Both the position numbers and the translations under genes were made by a program. A stretch of DNA of 64,000 bases from Ruminococcus flavefaciens (GTDB lineage Bacteria; Bacillota; Clostridia; Oscillospirales; Ruminococcaceae): NCBI RefSeq assembly GCF_900119075.1, contig NZ_FPIP01000003.1:124001-188000 (forward strand). Reading direction: 5' to 3'. Positions 35,909 to 44,734 of this stretch are shown piece by piece (the first letter of the stretch is position 1; each line of letters opens with the position of its first letter). The notes beneath the pieces were generated by a model that saw only the letters and a list, made by a program, of their open reading frames with translations, searched no databases and was not told the DNA's origin.

Positions 35909-37264
35909 TTATTCAAGCTCATAAGAGCGTTTCCTGTCACGACTGCGATCATGCTGGTTATCTGAGTTAAGAAAGCGATCGATATTATTTTTCATCTTTC
36001 TCAGTTCATCAAGTTGTGGTCTCTCGTTTTTTATCTCAGCCCAGAGCTTGTCTGCTTCTGTTTTCAGTTTTTTCTGTTCTGCCCTGAGTTCTTTGATAAG
36101 CGGAAGCTTTTTATCTCCGAAAGCCTTTTTAATTGACCTCTCGGCGGCAGCATAAAGGATAAACTCAGCTTCATGTTCGTGCCTGTACTTTTCCTTGCCG
36201 AAATGCTTTGGAACACCTTCAACAACAGGTTTGGTCTTCCTGTAAACTTCGATATCCTTTATCTGTTCTTCCAGAACCTTTATGCGCTTTTCATTTGCTT
36301 TGGATCTTTCTTTTTTCTTATATAGCTTATCTGACAATTCGGATATTTTTGAGTCAAGGGTGGAAATATCGGAAATATTGTTTTCCGAAAGATAGTTTAC
36401 AGTCTCAGCCACAAGTTTGAGGTTGAATACCTTTGCCCAGTTCGCATATCCTTTGGATTGCATAGCTTTTATATTATTTTCGATATCAATAACAAGGCTG
36501 TTTCTAATATCAGGCTCTTTAGATGATAACCTGACGGATTCGCCTGCAATTCTTTTTCTGATACTTTCCTCGGTATAATGATCGCCAAGTGTCTTTGAAC
36601 GTGTAAAACGCTCCTGACCTTCGGCGCGGAAAGAAATATACTTACCGCACTTGATCTCATATTTCTCCTTATCCATAAGGAACAGGAACTCGTCCCAGTT
36701 TCTTGCTTTCAAGATACAATAATCAATAGTCTTACGGAGCTTAGACTTCCAGCTCTGACCTTTCTTGTCAAGCAGATGTTCATAATGACTTTTTCCTTTG
36801 CTTTGAGGAATAGTGATGACCGACAATCCGTTTTCACTGCAAAGAATATCGTTATGCCTTTTGATATACCGATAGACCGAAGCTGTACAATGAAATTTTT
36901 TATAATCTGTAAAACTCACAGAATTGAAAACGATATGATTGTGGATATGATCTTTGTCAATATGCGTCGCAACTACATACTGAAAACGATTTCTCAGAAC
37001 CTTGTCTGCAAGTTCAACTCCGATCTTATGAGCAGTTTCATAATCAACTTCACCCGGTGCAAATGATTGGATAAGGTGAAATGCAAGAGTGCCGCCGGGC
37101 TTCATTGCATTTCTGCGGACCTGTTCAAATTCTATAGCAGCAATTTCGGGGGAACATCCATAACCTGTTACAAGCAGATTATCATCTGTCTTACTTTTAT
37201 TCTCAATATAGTTGAGGGCATGGATCAGAGTAGTCGTAATTCTATGGATTTTAGTAATTGCCAT
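35909..37264 (-). CDS. MOBP-type relaxase (mobilization nuclease)
   Basis: The 451-aa relaxase nicks the transfer origin and pilots the strand during conjugation. It has a candidate catalytic Tyr19 in ALNYIENKSKT, and motif III HIDKDHIHNHIVFNSV at residues 101-116 with the metal-binding histidines. The C-terminal half (about 250-440) is helical and charged. GGAGGAAAT precedes ATG 37264. It overlaps the end of mobC by 40 bases. No type IV secretion genes are in the window, so the element is probably mobilizable, using a helper. Confidence 0.93.
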   Translation of the reverse strand: MAITKIHRITTTLIHALNYIENKSKTDDNLLVTGYGCSPEIAAIEFEQVRRNAMKPGGTLAFHLIQSFAPGEVDYETAHKIGVELADKVLRNRFQYVVATHIDKDHIHNHIVFNSVSFTDYKKFHCTASVYRYIKRHNDILCSENGLSVITIPQSKGKSHYEHLLDKKGQSWKSKLRKTIDYCILKARNWDEFLFLMDKEKYEIKCGKYISFRAEGQERFTRSKTLGDHYTEESIRKRIAGESVRLSSKEPDIRNSLVIDIENNIKAMQSKGYANWAKVFNLKLVAETVNYLSENNISDISTLDSKISELSDKLYKKKERSKANEKRIKVLEEQIKDIEVYRKTKPVVEGVPKHFGKEKYRHEHEAEFILYAAAERSIKKAFGDKKLPLIKELRAEQKKLKTEADKLWAEIKNERPQLDELRKMKNNIDRFLNSDNQHDRSRDRKRSYELE

Positions 37265-37554
37265 ATTTCCTCCTGTGTCTGTTTTATCTGCTTCATATCT
37301 TCTGCATAAATGTTATCGGTAGCATTGATACGTTTTGCTATCTGATTGATATTTCTTGATACGCCTGATATGGAATTCCCAATATCATTGAAAACAGAAT
37401 AATCCACTTTTATGATACGTCCTTCAAGTGCCATCTTTCTCAGATAGAGCGATTGATTGTTCATATTGATTTTTTCCATTTTCAGTCTGATAGCTGCAAG
37501 CTCGTCGTCATCAACATAGAAATTTATCATGTGTTTTCTTACACGGTTTGCCAT
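37225..37554 (-). CDS. mobC: MobC-like mobilization accessory protein
   Basis: The 109-aa protein is a ribbon-helix-helix type accessory factor that helps the relaxase open the transfer origin. The N-terminus MANRVRKHMINFYVDDDELA and the MobC core SISGVSRNINQIAKRINA support this. The start at 37554 follows GAGGAGGCATCT; longer in-frame starts lie in the palindromic region upstream. Confidence 0.88.
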   Translation of the reverse strand: MANRVRKHMINFYVDDDELAAIRLKMEKINMNNQSLYLRKMALEGRIIKVDYSVFNDIGNSISGVSRNINQIAKRINATDNIYAEDMKQIKQTQEEIWQLLKSIELRLL

Positions 37555-37613
37555 AGATGCCTCCTCATAAAAATGTTTGTAAACTTCGGATAAAAGGGTC
37601 TGGGAATCTCCCA

Positions 37614-37682
37614 GCAAGCTGTGCTGCCTGTGATACGATTTTCTTGAAAAATCGAAAGTGTAATGACACAGGCGATGCTTGC
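37614..37682. other. Candidate origin of transfer (oriT): nested inverted repeats
   Basis: Three inverted repeats are nested around one centre: GCAAGC (37614-37619) with GCTTGC (37677-37682), CCTGTG (37627-37632) with CACAGG (37667-37672), and CGATTTT (37636-37642) with AAAATCG (37648-37654). The inner hairpin is followed by AAAGTGTAATG, similar in layout to R1162-type oriT, where a short hairpin precedes the nick site. It lies directly upstream of mobC and the relaxase gene. Confidence 0.65.
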
Positions 37683-37900
37683 TAATCACCTGAATGCACT
37701 TAGTGCCTGACTGCTTTTTCGGGATATTCTGAAAACTTCAGAATGCTATTTCAATAAAAAATATCATTTCTGTTGCTCAGCCCAAAAGAGAAATTAACAT
37801 TTTTTCAGCCTGATAAGCATCAGAACACAGCTTTGGGAGTTCATTTGCCCTTTCTGAAAATTCTGAAATGGATTTCAAAAATGCTGTGTATGCTGCACAT

Positions 37901-38028
37901 GGTGTGTAATCGCCTATATATCGCGGTTTATTTTACACACCTGCTGCATCATGCCTGCACCACTGCTGTACACGAGGTGTGTAAAAGGAATGCCGTAAAA
38001 TAGGCAAAAACTGACTTTTTACACACCT
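37901..38028. repeat. Iteron-like TTTTACACACCT repeats
   Basis: TTTTACACACCT occurs at 37931-37942 and 38017-38028 and inverted (AGGTGTGTAAAA) at 37975-37986; a partial copy GGTGTGTAA is at 37901-37909. The inner pair can form a large hairpin together with GCCGT and ACGGC. Placed beside a primase-helicase gene, this may be a replication origin of the excised element or a regulator site. The rest of 37690-38047 holds no gene. Confidence 0.6.
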
Positions 38029-38047
38029 ACACGGCATTTTTTCAATT

Positions 38048-39523
38048 TCATCTGAGATTATTTCTGTAGGTCGTATCGAGCCCGCGATAACCTCTAGCTC
38101 TTTTACAGTCATCATGGCTCTGAACATTTGTACAATATTCAAGTTCATATTTACTGTGATGCTGTTTCAGCCATTGATTAAACGGATCTTTTTTCATAGG
38201 TTCAGTGCTGTTAAGAGCACACCAGTGACAATAACCGCTGTACAAATCTGCTGTGGAGCATTCCAGTAACGGATCAAATTTTACAAATTGTTCGTCCTCA
38301 AGGAAACTGATAATGTTGCTGTTATCTTTCATGCTGTTCCTGAGATTTTCTGCTGTCCTCTCACTGATAGTAAAGCTGAAATTGTTATCCATAAGTCTCC
38401 GCAGACCTTCAAGTGACCACAGAAGTATTCCTTCCTTTTCGGAAATAAATTTCTCCACAAGGAAAGGATCATCAACTCTGTTTTCGGGTTTAGGTTTCGT
38501 GGTAATAATTATCTGCCTGCGGAAGAAGCCGTCGGACTTATCCGTAAGAGATTTCAGTGAACCGTTTCCGAATGACATCAGCTTAGCATAGATGTTTGCT
38601 GAATAAGGTTGTATGCCTTTCTTCTCGATAAGCATTTTCCCTTCGTTTGTGATAATTGTTTTCAGCACGTTTGTCTCGGAGAGCTTGTCCATTATCATGT
38701 CATCATCAAGGAAAAGATATGCGTTCTCAAGTGCGGCACGGGCAAAGCGATTTGTTTCAAGAGTATACAGGTTTCCCGTTGACATTGTCCTGCCGTAGAT
38801 GTTTTTCAGCAGAACTCCTATACGGCTCTTACCCTCTCCGCCGTTGCCTATCATGGTAAGCATCTTCTGCGCCTTTGTACTTGGTATCAGCAGATATCCG
38901 AACCATTCCTGTAACGTAAGAATATCCTCAGGTATCAGAAGCTCCGACAAAAATGACAGAAACTTTTCTGGCGGAGCTGCACCAGGATTATAGCTGTTAT
39001 TGATACGTCCGAAGCAGAACTTTTTCTCATAAGTGAACTCCAAGGTTGCTGCATTTAATGTTCCGTTTAATAAGTGTATCTCATTCATGTCGGGAACTAT
39101 TTCCTCGGAATGTGCGTCCAGCTTCAGAGCCTGACACAGCTGCTTTACCTTGCCTGCGACACCTTTCTGGATATACGGTTTCAGCTTCTCATAGATGAGC
39201 TTTTCAATATAGATATCCTCGATAACTCCGTCAAAGCCAATGAACTGATTGTTGATGCAGATTATCCTGTGCTCGGATAAAAATTCCTCACAGAAGATTA
39301 TCTCATTTACGCTCTTGTCATCAAGCCATACGGGAGCTGTATCTGTGGCAAAAGTAGTATCAGAAGTTGAATATGATTCGGAGTAACTTTGTTCTTCGAT
39401 GGCAGTATATGCGGTTTCAGTAGCACCGTCCGAAGTAAGCTCCTCAGGTTCAACGTCTATTATAGTCGGTTCTTCATCAGGAAATGACATATTCGCTGCT
39501 TCGTCCTGCGGTACTATTTCCAT
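38048..39523 (-). CDS. Phage/plasmid P4-type primase-helicase
   Basis: The roughly 491-aa protein is a D5/P4-like superfamily 3 helicase. Walker A is GNGGEGKSRIG, Walker B is YLFLDDDMI, and the downstream segment with FGNGSLKSLTDKSDGFFRRQ is typical. An N-terminal acidic region leads into the D5_N-like domain. ATG 39523 is preferred; it overlaps the CHC2 gene by about 47 bases. A 29-base piece of this gene is repeated exactly at 56244-56272. It probably replicates the excised element together with the CHC2 protein. Confidence 0.88.
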   Translation of the reverse strand: MEIVPQDEAANMSFPDEEPTIIDVEPEELTSDGATETAYTAIEEQSYSESYSTSDTTFATDTAPVWLDDKSVNEIIFCEEFLSEHRIICINNQFIGFDGVIEDIYIEKLIYEKLKPYIQKGVAGKVKQLCQALKLDAHSEEIVPDMNEIHLLNGTLNAATLEFTYEKKFCFGRINNSYNPGAAPPEKFLSFLSELLIPEDILTLQEWFGYLLIPSTKAQKMLTMIGNGGEGKSRIGVLLKNIYGRTMSTGNLYTLETNRFARAALENAYLFLDDDMIMDKLSETNVLKTIITNEGKMLIEKKGIQPYSANIYAKLMSFGNGSLKSLTDKSDGFFRRQIIITTKPKPENRVDDPFLVEKFISEKEGILLWSLEGLRRLMDNNFSFTISERTAENLRNSMKDNSNIISFLEDEQFVKFDPLLECSTADLYSGYCHWCALNSTEPMKKDPFNQWLKQHHSKYELEYCTNVQSHDDCKRARGYRGLDTTYRNNLR

Positions 39524-40082
39524 AATATTCTCTGACTCTCTTTCCTGCACGTTCCAACACCTCTTTCCTGTTCTCGATAAAGTCTTTTCGCTCTTCCTGT
39601 GTTCCGCTGATGAAAATATTGCAGTAATTCTCATATTCGTCCTGATTGTTCAAGCTTTCTACAAACAGCGGACTGGGTTCTTCTCCCTGTGACCTCGGAG
39701 CATATTCTTCACGAAATCTGCACAGCAAATGATAATAGTCAGACAATACACGGAAGGCTTTTCCCTCTTTTTCACGCTGTGTCTCCCTCTGTATCACGGG
39801 TTTTATGAATGGTTCATTGCTGCTGTGTACGATACCGAAGGCAGAGCAGAGCTGTTTTGCTGCTTCATACTGAGACAGTCCCGTTACCTGAGCCGCAAAA
39901 GCTACTGCATCACCGTGAGCTCCGCATCCGAAGCAATAATAGTGGTCGTCGTAAAGCTTCATGGACGGAGTTTTGTCATCATGAAAGATACAGTTTATCA
40001 TTCCTCTGCAGGTGTCGATACTATACAGTTCCGCCACCTGCTGCATGGTAACACTTTCACGAATCTTTTCAAAGATGTTCAT
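39477..40082 (-). CDS. CHC2 zinc-finger primase-like protein
   Basis: The 201-aa protein has the N-terminal zinc ribbon of DnaG-type primases: Cys31, His34, Cys50 and Cys53 in CIFHDDKTPSM and YYCFGCGAHGD. There is no TOPRIM catalytic domain, so it likely supplies DNA recognition to the adjacent primase-helicase. Its start overlaps the excisionase stop (ATGA). Confidence 0.88.
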   Translation of the reverse strand: MNIFEKIRESVTMQQVAELYSIDTCRGMINCIFHDDKTPSMKLYDDHYYCFGCGAHGDAVAFAAQVTGLSQYEAAKQLCSAFGIVHSSNEPFIKPVIQRETQREKEGKAFRVLSDYYHLLCRFREEYAPRSQGEEPSPLFVESLNNQDEYENYCNIFISGTQEERKDFIENRKEVLERAGKRVREYYGNSTAGRSSEYVIS

Positions 40083-40282
40083 GCAGCATCACCGCCTTCC
40101 GGCTCATAGTGTCCGAAAACAGCTTTCATGAGAGCTTCTTCGGAAATGAGGTACTTCTTACCAGCCTTGAAACAGGGCAGGTCTCCCGAAATACACATCT
40201 GCCTGATACGGTATTCCGTCAGTCCCTCGATAAGCTTCGCCGCCTCTTTGATTGTAAGCACTTTTCTTTTTGGTGTAGTCAT
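40079..40282 (-). CDS. Excisionase-like helix-turn-helix protein
   Basis: The 67-aa protein has a winged helix of the MerR/Xis type: LTIKEAAKLIEGLTEYRIRQ, then FKAGKKYLISEEAL. Such proteins steer the integrase to excision or regulate element genes. AAAGGAGG is 8 bases upstream of ATG 40282; an ATG two codons earlier is too close to it. First gene of a run of overlapping replication and mobilization genes on the minus strand. Confidence 0.85.
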   Translation of the reverse strand: MTTPKRKVLTIKEAAKLIEGLTEYRIRQMCISGDLPCFKAGKKYLISEEALMKAVFGHYEPEGGDAA

Positions 40283-40542
40283 TTTCATGACCTCCTTTAA
40301 ATAAGATCAGCATTGCTGCTGACATACACTTTTTAGCTGTATGTATAAGCGTTTTGATACGATTCTTTATGCTTACAATAATAACAACGAGGTATCCGAT
40401 ATGCATTTCGGGAACTATTCAATTGTCAAGATACTGTTCTTCTTTGATTCAATTGACGAAGAAAATGCCTTTGAACCTGAAAACGTATAACCATTATAGT
40501 TCATTGAAAATGAATAATCAATTGGCAGAATGCAAGAAAAAA

Positions 40543-40572
40543 ATTCTCGGAAAATTGCGATTTTCCGAGAAT
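40543..40572. terminator. Perfect hairpin in the divergent control region
   Basis: ATTCTCGGAAAA (40543-40554) and TTTTCCGAGAAT (40561-40572) with a 6-base loop. No long T-run follows, so it may be a terminator or a protein-binding structure. Confidence 0.7.
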
Positions 40573-40629
40573 ATCTGCCCTCTCTGATAGGGAGGAGTCA
40601 ATTGTATAATGTGTCATAAAGCGCGTACA

Positions 40630-40700
40630 GAACATTTGTTTTATATATTGAAACAGAACAAATGTTTACGTACATATATTTCTCTCTGTTCAAATGTTCG
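40630..40700. promoter_or_regulatory. Three GAACATTTG boxes, possibly LexA/DinR-like operators
   Basis: GAACATTTGTT (40630-40640), GAACAAATGTTT (40656-40667) and GTTCAAATGTTCG (40688-40700) share GAACATTTG on one strand or the other. They approximate the Firmicute LexA box (GAAC-N4-GTTC) with one or more mismatches each. They could link element excision or cargo expression to DNA damage. Confidence 0.45.
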
Positions 40701-40969
40701 TGTGAGGTTTACACAAATATGTAACGAGATATTTGTAGTTTTATTACAGTGAGGCTGCAACAGGTAAGGGCTATTACCAACGTAGAATAGGCATTTTCTT
40801 ATTGTGCATTTTTACTCTTTCATGATAGGGATGATTGCATAAAATGGTTATAAAATGCTAACGAATTTGAGATTGCTACTCTTGTTCCTGCCTGTGCTGT
40901 AATAAGGGTAGCTATCTTACAAAAGCAGCTTTTGTTTTGATAATATTCACATTTATTCGAGCCTATCTA

Positions 40970-40998
40970 TTGATTAATTGTGCGAAATATGGTATAAT
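40970..40998 (+). promoter_or_regulatory. Promoter of the type I restriction operon
   Basis: TTGATT (40970-40975) and TATAAT (40993-40998) with a 17-base spacer, about 32 bases upstream of the hsdM start codon. Confidence 0.8.
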
Positions 40999-41029
40999 TA
41001 AATAAATATAAGCATTTTAGGAGAGCAAT

Positions 41030-42532
41030 ATGATCACAGGTACTATAAAAAATAAGATAGACAAGCTGTGGGAGGCTTTCTGGACGGGCGGACTTACCAA
41101 TCCGCTGGACGTCATCGAACAGATAACCTACCTCATGTTCATACATGACCTCGATGACATCGACAACACCAAGAGCAAGGAAGCTATCATGCTCGATCTG
41201 CCGTATAAGTCCATGTTTGATGGCAATATCGACATCGGCGGCAGAGAAGTTGACGGCAGCGTGCTCAAGTGGTCGGTGTTCCACGACTTTCCTGCGGAGA
41301 AGATGTACAGCACAGTGCAGGAGTTCGTTTTCCCGTTCATCAAGAACCTCCACGATGACAAAAACGGAGCTTACTCCAAGTACATGGCGGACGCTATCTT
41401 CAAAGTTCCAACACCGCAGCTATTCTCGAAGGTCGTTGATCAGCTTGACGAGATATTCGAGCAGTCAAAGAAAGATCTCAACTCCGATACTCGCGGCGAC
41501 ATCTATGAGTATCTGCTCTCGAAGCTGTCCACAGCAGGCGTGAACGGTCAGTTCAGAACTCCCCGACACATCATCAAAATGATAGTTGCTCTTATGCAGC
41601 CCACTGCCGATGAGGTCATCTGCGATCCTGCCTGCGGAACTTCCGGCTTCCTTGTTGCGGCAGGCGAATGGCTGATAGATAACCGCAAAGAAGAGATATT
41701 CTACAACGCACAGAAGAAGTTCCACTATATGAACGAAATGTTCACAGGCTTCGATATGGACAGAACTATGCTGCGTATCGGCGCTATGAATATGATGACT
41801 CACGGCGTTGCTAATCCAAAAATCGAGTACAGGGACAGTCTCTCCGACCAGAATCCCGACCGTGAGAAGTTCACACTTATCCTGGCAAATCCGCCGTTCA
41901 AGGGCAGTCTCGACGCTGATATAGTTTCAGCTGACCTGCTGAAAATGTGCAAGACTAAAAAGACCGAGCTACTCTTTATTTCGCTGTTTCTGAAAATGCT
42001 GAAAATTGGCGGACGCTGTGCGTGTATCGTTCCCGACGGTGTGCTTTTCGGCTCGTCGAAGGCTCACAAGGACATACGCAAGGAACTCATCGACCGAAAC
42101 CGTCTTGAAGCTGTTATTTCTATGCCCAGCGGCGTATTCAAGCCCTATGCAGGCGTTTCCACGGCTGTGCTGATATTCACGAAGACCGGTCACGGCGGCA
42201 CGGATAACGTGTGGTTCTACGATATGAAGGCGGACGGATTCTCCCTCGATGACAAGCGTTCGGAGATAACCGAGAACGATATTCCCGATATTATTTCCCG
42301 TTTCCATAATCTCGACGGTGAAAAGGACAGGGAGCGCACGGAGCAGAGCTTTTTTGTACCTAAGCAGGAGATAGTTGATAACGACTACGACCTGTCCATA
42401 AACAAGTACAAGAAGACGGAATATGTGGCTGTGGAGTACCCTCCCACGGGTGAGATAATGGCAGACCTTGACGGGCTTTATAAGGAACTCGGTGGTGTGC
42501 TGTCGGAGTTGGGAGGATTGCTGAATGGCTAA
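41030..42532 (+). CDS. hsdM: Type I restriction-modification DNA methyltransferase subunit HsdM
   Basis: The 500-aa N6-adenine methyltransferase of a type I system has the helical HsdM_N domain (about residues 8-145), SAM motif [10 protein letters not shown] (199-207) and catalytic NPPF (287-290). It forms M2S with HsdS and methylates the recognition site. AGGAGAG precedes ATG 41030. It overlaps hsdS by eight bases. Its GC content is higher than that of the AT-rich cargo genes downstream. Confidence 0.97.
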   Translation: MITGTIKNKIDKLWEAFWTGGLTNPLDVIEQITYLMFIHDLDDIDNTKSKEAIMLDLPYKSMFDGNIDIGGREVDGSVLKWSVFHDFPAEKMYSTVQEFVFPFIKNLHDDKNGAYSKYMADAIFKVPTPQLFSKVVDQLDEIFEQSKKDLNSDTRGDIYEYLLSKLSTAGVNGQFRTPRHIIKMIVALMQPTADEVICDPACGTSGFLVAAGEWLIDNRKEEIFYNAQKKFHYMNEMFTGFDMDRTMLRIGAMNMMTHGVANPKIEYRDSLSDQNPDREKFTLILANPPFKGSLDADIVSADLLKMCKTKKTELLFISLFLKMLKIGGRCACIVPDGVLFGSSKAHKDIRKELIDRNRLEAVISMPSGVFKPYAGVSTAVLIFTKTGHGGTDNVWFYDMKADGFSLDDKRSEITENDIPDIISRFHNLDGEKDRERTEQSFFVPKQEIVDNDYDLSINKYKKTEYVAVEYPPTGEIMADLDGLYKELGGVLSELGGLLNG

Positions 42533-43661
42533 AATAGCGTTTTTAGAAGATGTATGCGACATTCTTGATAGTCAAAGAGTCCCAGTGACAGCAAAAGACC
42601 GTACGAAGGGGATATATCCATACTATGGAGCAAATGGAATACAAGATTATGTTGATGATTATATCTTTGATGATGAATTAGTGTTGCTTGCCGAAGACGG
42701 CGGTAATTTTGGCTCGAAAGACAGACCGATAGCTTATCGTGTATCGGGAAAGTGTTGGGTAAATAATCATGCTCATGTTTTGAAAGCTAAGGACTGCATT
42801 GATGTTGACTATCTTTGCTATTCTATAATGTTTTATGATGTTAGTTCAATGGTCAACGGTGCCACAAGACAAAAGCTTAATCAAGCTACTATGCGAAAAA
42901 TGCTTATTCCCTTGCCAAGCATAGAAAGGCAGTTAGAAATTGTAGCCAACCTCGACAAAGCAACCCACACCATAGACCTCTGCAACGCTATCCTTGAAAA
43001 GCTTGACCTGCTTGTCAAATCACGGTTTGTGGAGATGTTTGGGGAGCCAAGTGCTAATCCAAATAAATTTGCTATAGTACCATTTGAAAATGTTGTGCAG
43101 TACATGGGAGATATTGGTTCAAATGGTGCTAATAAAGTAGTTGTTGAGCATTTGAATATGAAAGACGAAGAAGATTATGCTTTAATGGTTAGATTCTTGA
43201 ATTTTACTAAAAATGATTTTTCTCAGGACGTAAAATATATATCAAAAGAATCCTATGATTTTTTCAAAAAATCGCAGATATTTGGTGGTGAATTAGTGTT
43301 TTGTAAAATCGGAAGTGCTGGTTTAAATTATGTTATGCCATATCTTAATAGACCAGTATCATTAGGCTTGAATCAAATTATGGTAAGAATAAATGATAAG
43401 ATTTTAATGCCTTATTTGTATCAGTATTTGCATACAGAATACGGAGAACTATTGATTTCGGGATGCATAAATGGTGCTGTTACAAAGTCAATCACAAAAA
43501 CTGAATTAAAAAAAATACCTTTGATGTTACCACCAATAAACCTACAACAACAATTCGCCGCCTTTGTAGAGCAGACCGACAAATCGAAATTGGCAGTCAA
43601 GCAGGTGCTTGAAAAGGCTGAAACGCTGAAAAAAGCACTTATGCAGGAATACTTCGGATAA
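42525..43661 (+). CDS. hsdS: Type I restriction-modification specificity subunit HsdS
   Basis: The 378-aa protein has two target recognition domains (about residues 5-140 and 190-345) joined by conserved helices with RQLEIVANLDKATHTIDLCN and closed by QQQFAAFVEQTDKSKLAVKQ. The recognition domains are AT-rich, as expected for horizontally exchanged specificity modules, while the conserved spacer and tail are GC-richer. It sets the DNA sequence read by the complex. Confidence 0.95.
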   Translation: MAKIAFLEDVCDILDSQRVPVTAKDRTKGIYPYYGANGIQDYVDDYIFDDELVLLAEDGGNFGSKDRPIAYRVSGKCWVNNHAHVLKAKDCIDVDYLCYSIMFYDVSSMVNGATRQKLNQATMRKMLIPLPSIERQLEIVANLDKATHTIDLCNAILEKLDLLVKSRFVEMFGEPSANPNKFAIVPFENVVQYMGDIGSNGANKVVVEHLNMKDEEDYALMVRFLNFTKNDFSQDVKYISKESYDFFKKSQIFGGELVFCKIGSAGLNYVMPYLNRPVSLGLNQIMVRINDKILMPYLYQYLHTEYGELLISGCINGAVTKSITKTELKKIPLMLPPINLQQQFAAFVEQTDKSKLAVKQVLEKAETLKKALMQEYFG

Positions 43662-43676
43662 TATAGGAGAAATAAT

Positions 43677-44669
43677 ATGAAAAATTCAGCATTGATATTA
43701 TGGAATTTACAAGATATAATAAATACTTTGGTTGCACATCATCCGGAAATCAAAGCAGTTTACTTATTTGGTTCCCGCGCTTATAAAACGGGAAGTTACA
43801 GATCTGATATTGATTTACTGGCTTTTACAGATGGTGTCATTTCTACATCGGATGTTAATTCATGGTTGCATGATGAATATCCTCCTGTGGATTTGTTTAC
43901 TTCATATGACGAAAAGGTTGCTTCATCAGTTATAAACGGAAGTAATGTTGTATTCAGAAATGACGGTAAAAATTCTAACCTTATTGAACAACTGGATGCA
44001 ATCTTGCTTTGGGAAAAAGACAACGGTTTCTCGGAAGAATATTCAAATTGGGAAATTCAAACTTTAAAGGATATCGACTTTAAAATGAGTATCATTCCGT
44101 CTTTCCCAATGGACAATAATGCCGAAACACTGAATAAAGCTCTGGCAAATCTTGCAACTTCAGGAATAAAACCATATTTTGCAGGTAGCACATGGCAAGA
44201 AATAGCAGACAGTATTACCAAAATGATAGAAATCGCTATGAAAAAGCCATTAAACTTTCAAAGAAATGCAAAATCCTTTTCTTTTGATACAATCAAAATC
44301 AATAATGAATATGATTTTCAGAATATGATTCATTTAATACTTCGCCCAATATACCCTGATATTTGCCCCGAAAATTTAATGATTACAATTGATGGAGCCA
44401 AAAAATATGCGGATTTCGGAATAGCTGATAATAAAATTGTTATTGAAGCTAAATGGATCAACACTTCTAGCAAGAAGGCTGAAGTATTAAAAACTTTAGA
44501 TGGACTGAAGAATTTTTACTCTGAAAACAGTAATGTTAAAAGCCTTATATTTTTGATTCTTTATAAAAGTGATGTCCCAATTGATGAACAAATGTTAAAT
44601 TATAAATTTTCTTATGAAAAATCAACGCCGCAAGTTATTGTCAGATTTATAAAAAATGTATTTGAATGA
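43677..44669 (+). CDS. Nucleotidyltransferase fused to a PD-(D/E)XK nuclease-like domain
   Basis: The 330-aa protein sits between hsdS and hsdR. Residues about 10-95 form a minimal nucleotidyltransferase: YLFGSRAYKTGSYRSDIDLL with Gly32-Ser33 and the Asp44/Asp46 pair, and a third acid near Asp72 in VDLFTS. The C-terminal part (about 215-330) opens with EYDFQNMIHLILRPIYPDI and has ADFGIADNKIVIEAKW, the D...ExK pattern of PD-(D/E)XK nucleases. The middle (about 100-210) is helical and unknown. All key acids are present in both domains. It is AT-rich, unlike hsdM and the first part of hsdR. It starts 15 bases after hsdS. It may be a toxin-like or defence enzyme nested in the restriction operon; the activity is not known. 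Confidence 0.75.
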   Translation: MKNSALILWNLQDIINTLVAHHPEIKAVYLFGSRAYKTGSYRSDIDLLAFTDGVISTSDVNSWLHDEYPPVDLFTSYDEKVASSVINGSNVVFRNDGKNSNLIEQLDAILLWEKDNGFSEEYSNWEIQTLKDIDFKMSIIPSFPMDNNAETLNKALANLATSGIKPYFAGSTWQEIADSITKMIEIAMKKPLNFQRNAKSFSFDTIKINNEYDFQNMIHLILRPIYPDICPENLMITIDGAKKYADFGIADNKIVIEAKWINTSSKKAEVLKTLDGLKNFYSENSNVKSLIFLILYKSDVPIDEQMLNYKFSYEKSTPQVIVRFIKNVFE

Positions 44670-44734
44670 TAAAGTTTAATAATCATTAAACGGTTCTGAT
44701 GTAAGAATAGTTCTAATAAAGGAGCGTGACATCC

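Larger units (their letters stand above)
40283..41029. other. Control region between excisionase and restriction operon (no gene)
   Basis: About 750 bases hold no convincing coding sequence. Visible are a perfect 12-bp terminator hairpin (40543-40572), four short copies of TCAATTG (about 40430, 40450, 40519 and 40598), three GAACATTTG-type boxes (40630-40700) and the promoter of the restriction operon (40970-40998). The stretch divides leftward mobile genes from rightward cargo genes. Confidence 0.7.

Noticed and set aside
35909..37264. Complete self-transmissible conjugative element
   Set aside because: No VirB4, VirD4-type coupling protein or other secretion genes are visible; only mobilization genes are present.
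37773..38003. Short plus-strand open frame upstream of the primase gene
   Set aside because: It overlaps the repeat cluster and has no ribosome binding site.
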